From: Hemileia vastatrix
Taxonomy: Eukaryota > Basidiomycota > Pucciniomycetes > Pucciniales > Zaghouaniaceae
Assembly (NCBI GenBank): GCA_030280995.1
Contig: JASXTE010000013.1
Span: 10,757,001-10,821,000 of the forward strand
Direction: 5' to 3'
Length of the DNA stretch: 64,000 nt
Positions 1 to 8,394 of the stretch are shown in pieces. Each line of letters begins with the position of its first letter. Positions within the stretch are counted from its first letter, which is position 1. The notes beneath the pieces are model-generated. The model made no database searches. It saw nothing but the letters and a program-made list of their open reading frames with translations, and had not been told where the DNA came from. Made by a program: the position numbers and the translations under genes.

Positions 1-267
1 ACAGACACACAATAACTCTTTAGGGGAATATTGCCTTGGCCGTTGCGCTGTGCATTGCCTATTGAAGAAGAAGACTGAACACACTATTTAGAGATTAACT
101 AATTTAGATTTAAAGTTTTTATATTAGCACAGTTGAATAGTGAGTACACAAAGGAAAGCTGCAGTTGCTATGTAAAATTGCTTCTGTGCTTCAAACAAGG
201 ATTTAGACCTCGTTATTATTAATTTAAATGAGCTGCTTTTGCCTCTAGTGTCATGTGGCGCGTGACA
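1..267 (-). repeat. Element B LTR, left copy (partial)
   Basis: Bases 1-267 align without a length change to 38759-39025, both ending near a cgtgaca/cgtgaaa terminus, and similarity stops exactly there on both sides. This marks an LTR edge (TGTCACG in the minus orientation). The rest of the LTR lies left of the window. A purine tract expected just inside a 3' LTR is not evident at 268 onward, so assignment as B's own 3' LTR is likely but not certain. Confidence 0.7.
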
Positions 268-364
268 GATGCACGGGTATAAGACACAAGCTCTGTTGAG
301 GATGAGAAGACATTCTTCCCACACTATATTTTTTTCTCTACTTCTTCCTTCAAAAATTTTTAAT

Positions 365-1681
365 ATGTCTAACTGTCCTACTCCTGTTCCCACGCCTTCA
401 CACCCCAAGGCTGATGGCCATGTTTTTACTTGCCAGTATACACATGCTTGCACGGCTTGTGCATCAATGGAGTATTTCTGTGTCCAAAGCACGGCCACAC
501 AAGACCCTCGCCGGAAATGTGAATTTTGTCTCTGGAGACAGGTGGTGTCAAGGTACGCTTTTGGTCTAGAATATTTGGTATGAAGTTTCTATGAGGATTT
601 TAAGGATTTTAAATAAACTCTCAAAAATTTGGTACATATTTCTTAATCTCAGTGATTTGTTACTCAAATATAAGAGGTAGGGTTTAAATATTGTTATAAG
701 TTATTGATTAGAATTACGCTCTTGTAACTACTAATGAGATAAGATATAAATATAGTATTGTGTTGTAAATAGTAATATAAAGTAATTTGGTAAAGGAATG
801 AATAAAAAACAACCAAAAGAGAGGCCTTATATAGGCAAAGGAGGGAAAAATCACGTCAATCAAATTCTGAAAACAGTAGTATGAGAGAGAGAGAAAAAGA
901 ATATTCCAGAAGGAGTATTTTCAAAGAATAAAGTTGTTCTAAAAAGAAGGCATCAAAAAGATGTATTTACAGAGTATGTCAGAAATACATCAATTTACTT
1001 AATATTTACTGTAGAAGTCAATTCTAAATAAGAAATTTGAGTTTTTGTATATATTTAATATTATTTGAATATTAAAATCTTATTTTAATTTAAAATATAT
1101 TTTTTAATATAAATCTTTATTTCTTCCAACCTGTCAAATGAGCACGGTGTTAGAGAAAAAATATAAGGGACAATTTTATATTTAATTTTAATTATTCATT
1201 TAATTTTATCATTCTGTAATTAGTTAATTTATTATAACTAATTTTAATGTAACTAATTTATAATTAAATAATTAAAATGATAAGGTGCGGCTTCATCCAG
1301 TAAATAATGAATTATTACACTGGGTAAGTCTAGTAGCCTGGCTGACAGGTGGCCTGTGATGCCCTTGTGAAAAATGGGGATATTGAGAGGAGGTTTAAGG
1401 GGACTAAGTACTGGGTGATCCCTAAGACCAAAGAGGTGGTTGAGGATATTTGGGACATATCAGTCTGGGATGATCGATCGGTGGAAAAAGAGGGAAATAA
1501 GGTCAAAGATACCATGGTGACTTGGGTAGCCTAGACCACAGGTCAAAAACAAGGGGTGGAAGAAGATTTACTTGAAATTGGAGAGGTGGTACCGGTAGGA
1601 GAGGAGGAGGTATTTGAAAAATTCAGAAAGAAAATAAGGGTGGTGTTGGAGAAAATGCAGGAGAAGATTTTAAATTGGTAG
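365..1681 (+). pseudogene. Antisense Cys-rich ORF of element B, split by a solo LTR
   Basis: The reading frame starts at ATG 365, runs to 545, is interrupted by the LTR at 546-1347 plus its duplicated ggtgg, and resumes in the same frame at 1353. A TAG at 1532-1534 is followed by open frame to a TAG at 1679. The protein has a Cys/His cluster: C-x4-H-x-C-x2-C, about 20 residues, then C-x2-C-x6-C-D. The downstream part is rich in K, E and W. The spacing resembles the antisense ORFs of element A (11894-13488 and 14229-14883) and half of a fungal Zn2Cys6 cluster. It lies antisense to B's pol, between the chromodomain and the LTR. A role in DNA or RNA binding is a guess; no known family was recognised with certainty. 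Confidence 0.55.
546..1347 (-). repeat. Solo LTR of the element D family with 5-bp target duplication
   Basis: An 802-bp LTR begins TGTCAAGG and ends GGCTGACA and matches the two element D LTRs (20150-20955, 28076-28881). It is flanked by exact 5-bp duplications ggtgg at 541-545 and 1348-1352. Internal sequence is absent, so this is a solo LTR left by LTR-LTR recombination. It splits the Cys-rich ORF at 365-1681 in frame. Orientation is minus, judged from the complete D element. Confidence 0.93.
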
Positions 1682-2575
1682 AGAAAAAAAGAAAAGAGAG
1701 AAGAAAAAGAGAAAGTATTTATTTATTCTATTGGTTTGGTTGTTTTAATTGAAATTTTATTATATGTTTTATAAGATTTTGAAAGAGAAAAAAAAAGACA
1801 GAAAAAATATTTGAATAAAATTTTTATTTTAAATTTTGAAAGAAGAAAATTAAAATGAAAGAAGAAAAGAAAGAATATTTAACTCAGGAAATTTTAGTTT
1901 AAGTTTTGAAAAGAAAAAAAATTTTATGTAAAAAAAAATTGTTCATTGAAAATTTTGGTTTTATGTTTTTAAATGAAAATTTAGTGAGAAAAAATAAAAA
2001 GAAAAAATGTTATTCATGAAAATTTATTTGAGGTTATTTTTGAAGTATTGAGGAATTTTGGTTATTTGAAGAGAAAGGAAAAAAATAGTTTTGAAAAAAA
2101 GAATTTGAAAGAAAAGAGTAATTTGTACAAAGAATTTTCAATAGAGAGATTTAAAGGTTGAAGTGAAGTTTGAGAAAGGTTGTCATATTGAGTTTGCGAA
2201 AATTTTTGATAATTTGAAGAAAAATAAATAAGGAAATAAAAATTGTATTTTGAAAAAGAAAAAAAGTTTGAAACAATAAAAGCAAGAAAATTAAAGGAAT
2301 TATTGATTTTTAAGATTTTAGTATAATGAATTTTTTAAGACTTTGTTTTTGTTATTTAATTTTTTTATTTTTAGTTTAATTTTAATTTAATTTAATTTAA
2401 TTTAATTTAATTTAATTTTTTTTACTTTTAAAGAAGCTTGAAAAAACTTTTTTGAAGGAGAAGAAGAAAAAAGAAAATAGTGTAAGGATTTTTAGAAGAG
2501 AAGAAGTTTTAGAATTTTAAGAAAAGAAAAGAAAAGAAAAGAAAAGAGAAGAAAAAAGAAAAATAAAAGAGAGTT
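1682..2575. repeat. Purine-rich, low-complexity region with pentanucleotide microsatellites
   Basis: No gene is seen here. The plus strand is dominated by A and G runs and T-rich patches. A TTTAA pentanucleotide array lies at about 2375-2416 and an AAAAG array at about 2519-2555. The segment belongs to the 3' part of element B, between its chromodomain and its antisense ORF. Confidence 0.7.
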
Positions 2576-2812
2576 TTAAGGTTTTGGTTTTAAAGGATAT
2601 TTAAGATGAAAAGATTTTAGGAGTTCAGGAGCATTAGAAACATTGATAGCTGGTTCCCAGGATGTTTTGTCTGAGTCATTGAGGAAGCCTTCCCATTCCA
2701 CGAGGTATTGAAGTTTACCCTTGCCCATTCTTGAATCAAGGATACGGCTTATTTGCCACTCTAGATGGTCTTTCACTTTGACTGGTTCCAGGGGAGGTTG
2801 GTTCCTGCCCAG
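2576..2812 (-). pseudogene. Element B chromodomain fragment (integrase C-terminus)
   Basis: The minus frame encodes a chromodomain of about 60 residues: EWQISRILDSR, then QYLVEWEGF, then TSWEP, then NAPELLKSFH. Such domains end the integrase of chromoviruses and bind modified histone tails. The upstream half of the integrase tail lies at 16013-16538 and was separated by element A. The open frame now extends upstream into the antisense strand of A's LTR, which supplies an in-frame ATG at 2884, so a chimeric 102-codon ORF exists (2576-2884). Confidence 0.88.
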
Positions 2813-3903
2813 TGTGGTCTTCCAACATTGGCAGGGGCCTTTGTTGTGTGATTTGACACTGTTTGTGCATGTCTTAATTGACATCTGTTAAGGAATTTGG
2901 TATTTTTCTGGTTTTATTCCGTAGATATTGGGTCTGCGGGTATGTGGGTACTATCATTGCATAGCCCTGGTTTTTCTCTATATTTTATGTCTTGAAGACA
3001 TTTTTCATATTCTGAGTTTTAAGTGGTCATTTCCTCATTTTTCATTTATAAAAGATTGCTGTTTAATTTTGTTTTTCGTGTTTTACGGGCTAACCTTAAG
3101 TCTTAGGGTTAAGTGCTTAGTACCATTTGATAGAGCTAATTTTTCTCTATATTTCATGTCTCAATGTTGTTATAGTGAAATTCCGTGTTTTAAAGGTTTT
3201 AGTAGTTGTAGCTAATTTTTCTAAGTAGATAGTGGTTTTTATTGGTTTTCTGGCTTCAGGGAGGCCGGCCGCTTCAGGCGGCATCTCCGACGTCGGGCGG
3301 CCCGCCTGCCTCTGTTTTAGGAGGTTGGGGAGTGCTCCAGGAGGGTTTTTTATGCAATCTGGCAGGTACAGGCGCCAGATTGGTGGGTGCGCATGGGCTC
3401 TTAGTTAGTGGTCTATGTGTACATAGTGAATAAGACAGTTTGGGGCAACCTTAATCATCATACAACCATCCAGAGGTGATCTCATTGTTCCTCACTCAGT
3501 TTTCACTGTTTTCTGGCCACAATTGGCTGTGTTTGTTGCAATTAAGTTCTTCATTTAACTTAACTTTGGCAACTGTTTTCTCTGTTATAGTCTTGCAAGC
3601 TATAGTAAGTATTATTGCTGTCTCTGGTGTGGATTTGCAGCCTACATCAAGTATCTTTGCTGTCTCTGGTGTGGAATTTGTTCTACATTTCAGTTCTTTG
3701 GTCTGGTAGTCTATCTGGTGACTACTTTCTTGGCTCATCAAGCAGTCAAGTGTGTTGAAAAGGGGCTTTAGCAAAACAGGAACCAACTTACTTTAGCAAG
3801 TAAATCTCACTCTATTTTTCTAAAGGGACAGGGGATTTTCTCTCTGGTTTTTCTCCAACCCCCTTGGTCAAGGCCTATAGCTAGTACTATAGGATTGTCT
3901 ACA
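2813..3903 (+). repeat. Element A 5' LTR
   Basis: The LTR begins TGTGGTCTT and ends GTCTACA. Its start is set by the matching 3' copy, which follows a purine tract. It holds a CpG-rich block at 3261-3312, unusual in this AT-rich sequence. Short ORFs on either strand are not credible genes. Confidence 0.92.
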
Positions 3904-3907
3904 TTTC

Positions 3908-3924
3908 TGGTGCCCAACGTGGGG
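3908..3924 (+). other. Element A primer-binding site
   Basis: Four bases after the LTR the sequence tggtgcccaacgtgggg begins with TGG, as expected for pairing to a tRNA 3' CCA end. The tRNA species was not identified. Confidence 0.75.
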
Positions 3925-3994
3925 TAAAACTTGCTAGTTCTTTGGAATCTCTGTTTTCTTTCTTTGGCTCTTTTTGGTGTTTTGAAATGGAGGA

Positions 3995-4612
3995 ATGGCT
4001 TCTAGTTCCTCTTTTCCTGTGGTGACTGTCAGTGGGGGGGATGGTCCTCCTTCTGTGATGGTTAGGGAGTGTGTGAGAATTAAAACTTGGGATGGTACCA
4101 AGTTTAATGGGGAGGATGTCAAGTGGTTTCTAGAGAAGTATGAAACTGCTTCTGGAGTGGATGGTGCTTCCTACCTGAACATGGTGAAGAAGATTATCTT
4201 CTTCATTGGTGATAGGTCAGTGGAGAAGGAGATTGTGGCCATGTCTGGCTACAAAAAGAGGGATTGGAAATTGTTGTGTAGGGAAATGGTGGATAGATGG
4301 GGTGTCAGGTTCACAATGGTGGACTTGAACAAGGTTGTCAGTGAATGGCAATCTTATGGTGGTGTTGGTAACTTACATAGTTACAGGAAGTTTCTGCTAC
4401 AGTTTGATCCTGTGGTGGAATACTTGGTGGAAGTGGAGGAGCTGGCACATGAAAATGCTGCCAAAGATGTTTTTTGGTCTGCCCTGGCTAGAGATGTCAG
4501 GATGGATGTGTTGAAGGAGTTGTCAAGAAAGGAATTGATGAAGACTCTTTCTAATGGGGATCAGAAGTTGCCTGCCTTGGATAAGGTGAAGAGGCTGTTG
4601 AGGCCCATTTGA
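3995..4612 (+). CDS. gag: Element A Gag, N-terminal part (capsid-like)
   Basis: The ORF starts at ATG 3995, about 70 bases after the primer-binding site, and encodes 205 residues. It reads as a Ty3-type Gag with a WDGTKFNGEDVKWFLEKYE stretch near residue 30, then a helical region rich in W, L and charged residues. An ATG at 3987 in another frame is passed over because it gives no protein. The frame ends at TGA 4610-4612, but the protein clearly continues in the -1 frame, which opens at 4585. No slippery heptamer is visible in the 4585-4612 overlap, so a one-base deletion is more likely than programmed frameshifting. Confidence 0.8.
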   Translation: MASSSSFPVVTVSGGDGPPSVMVRECVRIKTWDGTKFNGEDVKWFLEKYETASGVDGASYLNMVKKIIFFIGDRSVEKEIVAMSGYKKRDWKLLCREMVDRWGVRFTMVDLNKVVSEWQSYGGVGNLHSYRKFLLQFDPVVEYLVEVEELAHENAAKDVFWSALARDVRMDVLKELSRKELMKTLSNGDQKLPALDKVKRLLRPI

Positions 4613-5709
4613 AGTTATTGGCTGTGGACACCTATCAGGAGGGGTGTGCCAAGTATGTCAGCAAAGTCAGTGAGGCTTTGGCTGAAGAGGAAGTTATGGA
4701 GAAGAAGGAGGAGAAAAATTTGGTGCAGGTTCCCAAACAGGAGAGGGACCCAATGGTGGAGCAGCTGGCTGATCTGACAAAACAGCTGCACATTTTTGTT
4801 CAGGAGGCCAAGAAGGTTAATAAGGCACCTTCTCAGCCAAGAGAGTTTGAAAGAAGGGCTGGTAGGATTGATCCTTGGGTTTGCTCTTATTGTAGTAGGA
4901 GGGGGCACAGGTCCAATGATTGTTGGGCATTGAACAGAGATGTGTCTCAAGGAAAAGTGGAGTTTGATGGCAGGGTTTTTAAGTTCCCTGACGGTTCTTT
5001 TGTGAATCCCAGTGAGGGGCAGGCTCCTGTTGATTTGGTCAGGAGAAGAGGTGGTCTCAATCAAAGGAGGCCAAGGTTTGAGGAGATTCCTGATCAGGGG
5101 AAGTCTTCTGTTAAGGTAGATGAGGACGTCAAGGGAAAGGGGAAGGAGGTCAATAAGGTCTCTTTTTCTACTTCCTTTGGTGGTTTGGAGTTGTATTCTT
5201 GTGGTGGACAGTCAAGTGTTGAATGCTTGGCTGGTGTTTATGATGTGGAAGCAGGAAAGGTGGGAAGGCCTAAGAGCAGTTCTCAGGCCCAACCAAAGCC
5301 AAATGCTTCAAAGAGTGATCCTAAGCTGAGTGCAGCTAGGAAGAGGTACAGCAAAGAGGAGCTGTACAAGATGCAGAAGGTTATGGCTGACATGGGCCCC
5401 CCTAGTTTTGGTGCATTGGACCTGAATGGTGAGCCAATGCCAATGGAGGTGGATTCTGACTCTGAGGAGGATGTCCCTTTGGCTTCATTGCCAAAGCCTG
5501 TTGGAGTCAGAGGTTCTGGTGAGGGATCTGGTTTGGTTCCTGTTAATGGTAAATCTGTTGGTGGTGCTGGTCCTCAAGAATCTTCTAGGACCAAGGTGGT
5601 GAAGCAAAGAGCTCACTTTGAGAGGCCAGTAGTCTCTGGTCAAGTAAATGTTATGGACTCTGTCCTGGAAAGGATGAACCAGGGTCAGGTTTCCCTATCT
5701 TATGGGTAA
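4585..5709 (+). CDS. gag: Element A Gag, C-terminal part with CCHC zinc knuckle (nucleocapsid)
   Basis: This frame continues Gag after the shift. It has a charged helical stretch (residues about 25-75), then the zinc knuckle CSYCSRRGHRSNDC (C-x2-C-x4-H-x4-C) that binds the RNA genome, then a long polar region rich in S, K, G and P with an acidic patch (MEVDSDSEED). It ends at TAA 5707-5709, and the same frame is open again directly after into the protease. It has no start codon of its own that fits. Confidence 0.8.
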   Translation, partial: GEEAVEAHLKLLAVDTYQEGCAKYVSKVSEALAEEEVMEKKEEKNLVQVPKQERDPMVEQLADLTKQLHIFVQEAKKVNKAPSQPREFERRAGRIDPWVCSYCSRRGHRSNDCWALNRDVSQGKVEFDGRVFKFPDGSFVNPSEGQAPVDLVRRRGGLNQRRPRFEEIPDQGKSSVKVDEDVKGKGKEVNKVSFSTSFGGLELYSCGGQSSVECLAGVYDVEAGKVGRPKSSSQAQPKPNASKSDPKLSAARKRYSKEELYKMQKVMADMGPPSFGALDLNGEPMPMEVDSDSEEDVPLASLPKPVGVRGSGEGSGLVPVNGKSVGGAGPQESSRTKVVKQRAHFERPVVSGQVNVMDSVLERMNQGQVSLSYG

Positions 5710-6375
5710 TTGTATGCTATCAGTCCAGGGTTGGCTGATAGGCAGAAGAAGTTGTTGACCAGGAGAAGGGTTTCTTCTGGTGAGGTAGAATACATTTGTG
5801 ATTCTGCTGAAAAGTTTGGTGAGGGGTTGGAAACTCATTTTTCTGCTCCTCTGGGATATGTCAATTTCACTCTGAATGGCAGGGAGGCAAGGGCATTGGT
5901 GGATTCAGGTTCTCAGATAAACCTGATTTCTTTGTTTGAGGCAACTCATATGGGCCTCCCCATCAAGACTGGTATTGGTGGGAATTTGAGAGGGATTGGT
6001 GGCCATGTCACTGAATTGGTTGGAACTTCAGAGTTTGTGAAGTTAGATGTTGGAGGAGCCTCAGGGAAGGTTCATTTTTACATTGCTAAAGGTAATGTAA
6101 AAGCAGTTTTGGGCGGGCCATTCTTTATGGATTTTCAGGCACAAATTGGTTATCAATTTGATTTGGGAATCAGTTTAGAGTTGACTGGTGAAGACGAAAG
6201 GAGGCTTCACATGAGGTTGTCATCCCTTGGAGAGGATGGTTGGGAGACTAGGCCTGGTTTATCTTCAATGTGCCAGTGCATGGACTGCTGCAGGAGAAGG
6301 AAGGAAGTGGGTGCTGCCTCTGGTTTTTTGGAGTGCGGCTCAGGCTCTATTGAGAGTCTGTCTTTTTTAGAGTAA
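5710..6375 (+). CDS. Element A aspartic protease
   Basis: The frame follows the Gag stop without a shift. About 60 residues in, ARALVDSGSQINLIS is the catalytic D-S/T-G loop of a retropepsin, and VLGGPFFMDF further on fits the conserved ILG segment. It would cut the Gag-Pol polyprotein. Access requires reading through TAA 5707-5709 or repair of a nonsense change. The frame ends at TAA 6373-6375 well before the reverse transcriptase, an odd break because PR and RT are normally continuous. Confidence 0.8.
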   Translation: MYAISPGLADRQKKLLTRRRVSSGEVEYICDSAEKFGEGLETHFSAPLGYVNFTLNGREARALVDSGSQINLISLFEATHMGLPIKTGIGGNLRGIGGHVTELVGTSEFVKLDVGGASGKVHFYIAKGNVKAVLGGPFFMDFQAQIGYQFDLGISLELTGEDERRLHMRLSSLGEDGWETRPGLSSMCQCMDCCRRRKEVGAASGFLECGSGSIESLSFLE

Positions 6376-7284
6376 TGAGGGCTGATCACCCTAGTGCTAC
6401 AACCTCTCCCCGAGATGAGGAAATCCCAGGTTGTAGTAGGTCAGCTCCCTTGGAGATATAACAAGTGGATTTTCAACTTTCTCTTTTTAATGTTTCTCTT
6501 CTCTGCAAGTATTCATCAAGTTTTTTATCAAGTCTCTGTTCTCTCTCAAGATTCTTAATTATTTTTAACTCAAGTTCAAAGAAGAAGATCGGTTATATAT
6601 CTTTATTGAAAGATATGCGGAAAAGTTTTGGGGCGGTGAGATTGGGGTCTAAAAAAGTCCTCCCAATTGTGCACCGCTAGGGTTTCTTCTACACCTTTCA
6701 AAAACATTACCTGGGCCACACCTGTGAGCATTGGGGAAACCCCTGGTTATTTTTGTGTGACAGAAGATAACTCAAGAAAAGAAGATAAAAATTTCAAGAT
6801 AATTCAAGAAAATCAAGAAAAAAATCTGAAGATAATGAAGAAAGAAGATGCAAAATATTTTTGTGAAGATCGTCAAGATCTATTTTTGGACCTACAGCAT
6901 GAGGTTAAACTGCAGAAAATTTTGAAAAGAGAAGATCATCAAGATCGATTTTTGGACCTCCAGCATGAGGTTAAACTGCAGAAAATTTTGAAGAAAGAAG
7001 ATCATCAAGATCAATTTTTAGACCTCCAGAATGAGGATAAACTGCACAATTTTAGAAGATGTGATTCAGAAGATGAATCAAGATTTGAAGATTTGGAAGT
7101 TGGAAGTGAGGATGAAGATGTGGAATTGCGGAAAAGTTTTGGAGTGGTGAGATTGGGGTCTAAAAGTAAGTCCTCCCAATTGTGCACCGCTAGGGTTTCT
7201 TCTACACCTTTCAAAAACATTACCTTGACCACACATGTGAGCAATGGGGAAACCCTTGGTTTTTTGTTCCAGGTCTGGTGGTGA
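6376..7284 (+). repeat. Repeat-filled spacer between PR and RT of element A
   Basis: A direct repeat of about 140 bp occurs at 6617-6757 and 7128-7266. Between the copies lies a 66-bp tandem repeat, three units at about 6865-6930, 6931-6996 and 6997-7059. An open frame at 6667-7284 reads the tandem units as 22-residue repeats containing DLQHEVKL, rich in D, E, K and Q. A perfect GTAAGT at 7166 and a pyrimidine-rich CAG at 7270-7272 look like a 107-nt intron, but its removal does not restore the RT frame. Whether the spacer is translated is unknown. Confidence 0.65.
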
Positions 7285-8394
7285 AAATTTCCTGAAGATC
7301 CCTCAAGTTGAAGGTGGAGCGGCAAAGTATAAGAAGGTAGCGCAGAAGATTAGGCCTGTCAATGAGCCGATGCCTGTGGGTTTGAATCCGCCTTTTAAGA
7401 GACCTTCTTTGTCAAGAGATCCGTACTGTACTCCTTTGGTTAAGAATCCTCCAGAATTTGTAGAGACGGCGAGGGTGACCGTGGAAAGATTGAAAGTTGT
7501 TAATTTTGGTCCTGATGGGTGGTTGTCTGAGGAAGAAAAGAAGTTGTTGTTGCACGTTATTGTGCTAAGGGAAAAGGCTGTGGCGTTTGTTGAGGAGGAA
7601 AGGGGTGTATTGAAGCACTCTTATGGGGAACCTTACTTGATTCCTGTTGTTTGTCATGAACCTTGGCAAATCAAACCTATTCCGATTCCAGCCGCTATCA
7701 GAGAGGATTTTGTGGAGATTATTAGGGAAAGAGTCAGGACCGGGTTATATGAACAATCAACATCCAGTTACTCAAGTCCGGTGCTCTGTGTAAAGAAGCA
7801 GAATGGAAAGTTGAGGGTAGTTCATGATCTTAGAGCCTTTAATAGAGTCACTATCAAGGACGCTGGTATGCCGCCAAGTGCAGAGGATTTTGTTGAAGCT
7901 TTTGCTGGAAGGGTGTTTTATGGTTTGGGTGATATTATGGGTGGTTATAATGAGAGGGAACTACATACGGATTCAAGGCCTCTTACAACTTTTGAGACTC
8001 CTTTGGGAAGATTTCAGCTCACTAGATTGCCTCAAGGAGCAACTAATTCGGTGGCAGTTTATCAAGAACAGATGGCTTGGATTTTGCAGGATGAGGTTCC
8101 TACTCATGCTGGTATTTTTATTGATGATGGTGGAATTAAAGGACCATCCACTGATTATGGTAATGAGGTGTTATCGGAGAACCCTGGAATAAGGAGGTTT
8201 GTGTGGGAATATGCAATAACTCTAGAGAGAGTGTTGTTCAGGATTGAAGAGGCTGGTTTGACCATTTCAGTGTCAAAATTCTGTTGTTGTGTTCCTGCTT
8301 TGGAAATTCTGGGTCATGTGGTATGTAAAGAGGGAAGGATTATGGCAAAGAAGAAGATTAAGAAAATTCAGGCATGGCCAAGGCCTAAAAAAAA
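7244..8394 (+). CDS. pol: Element A reverse transcriptase
   Basis: RT motifs occur in order: a PIPIPAAIRE entry region, SSPVLCVKKQNGKLRVVHD, LGDIMGGYNE (first catalytic Asp), LTRLPQGATNS, and FIDDGGIKGP (the YxDD box, here FIDD), then the LEILGHVV thumb/connection. These match the fungal Ty3 type that reads TNSV and [FY]IDD..[IV][KR]GP. The real coding start lies in or before the preceding spacer; 7244 is only where the frame opens. The frame is lost at an A8 run at 8387-8394, after which pol continues in the +1 frame. Confidence 0.85.

Noticed and set aside
2928..3215. 95-codon ORF in the element A LTR, repeated at 15035-15322, plus antisense ORFs 3496-3786 and 15605-15895
   Set aside because: Conservation between the two copies only reflects that they are LTRs of one element; they show no domain, and LTR function explains the sequence.
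4585..4612. Programmed -1 frameshift in gag of element A
   Set aside because: No slippery heptamer or obvious downstream structure; the shift lies inside Gag rather than at the Gag-Pol border.
4615..5064. 149-codon antisense ORF opposite gag of element A
   Set aside because: It mirrors the Gag coding frame, has no motif or start context, and lacks the Cys pattern of the other antisense genes.
7166..7272. Intron restoring PR-RT continuity in element A
   Set aside because: Splice signals are good, but joining gives a stop after a few codons and not the RT frame; kept only as a possibility in the findings.
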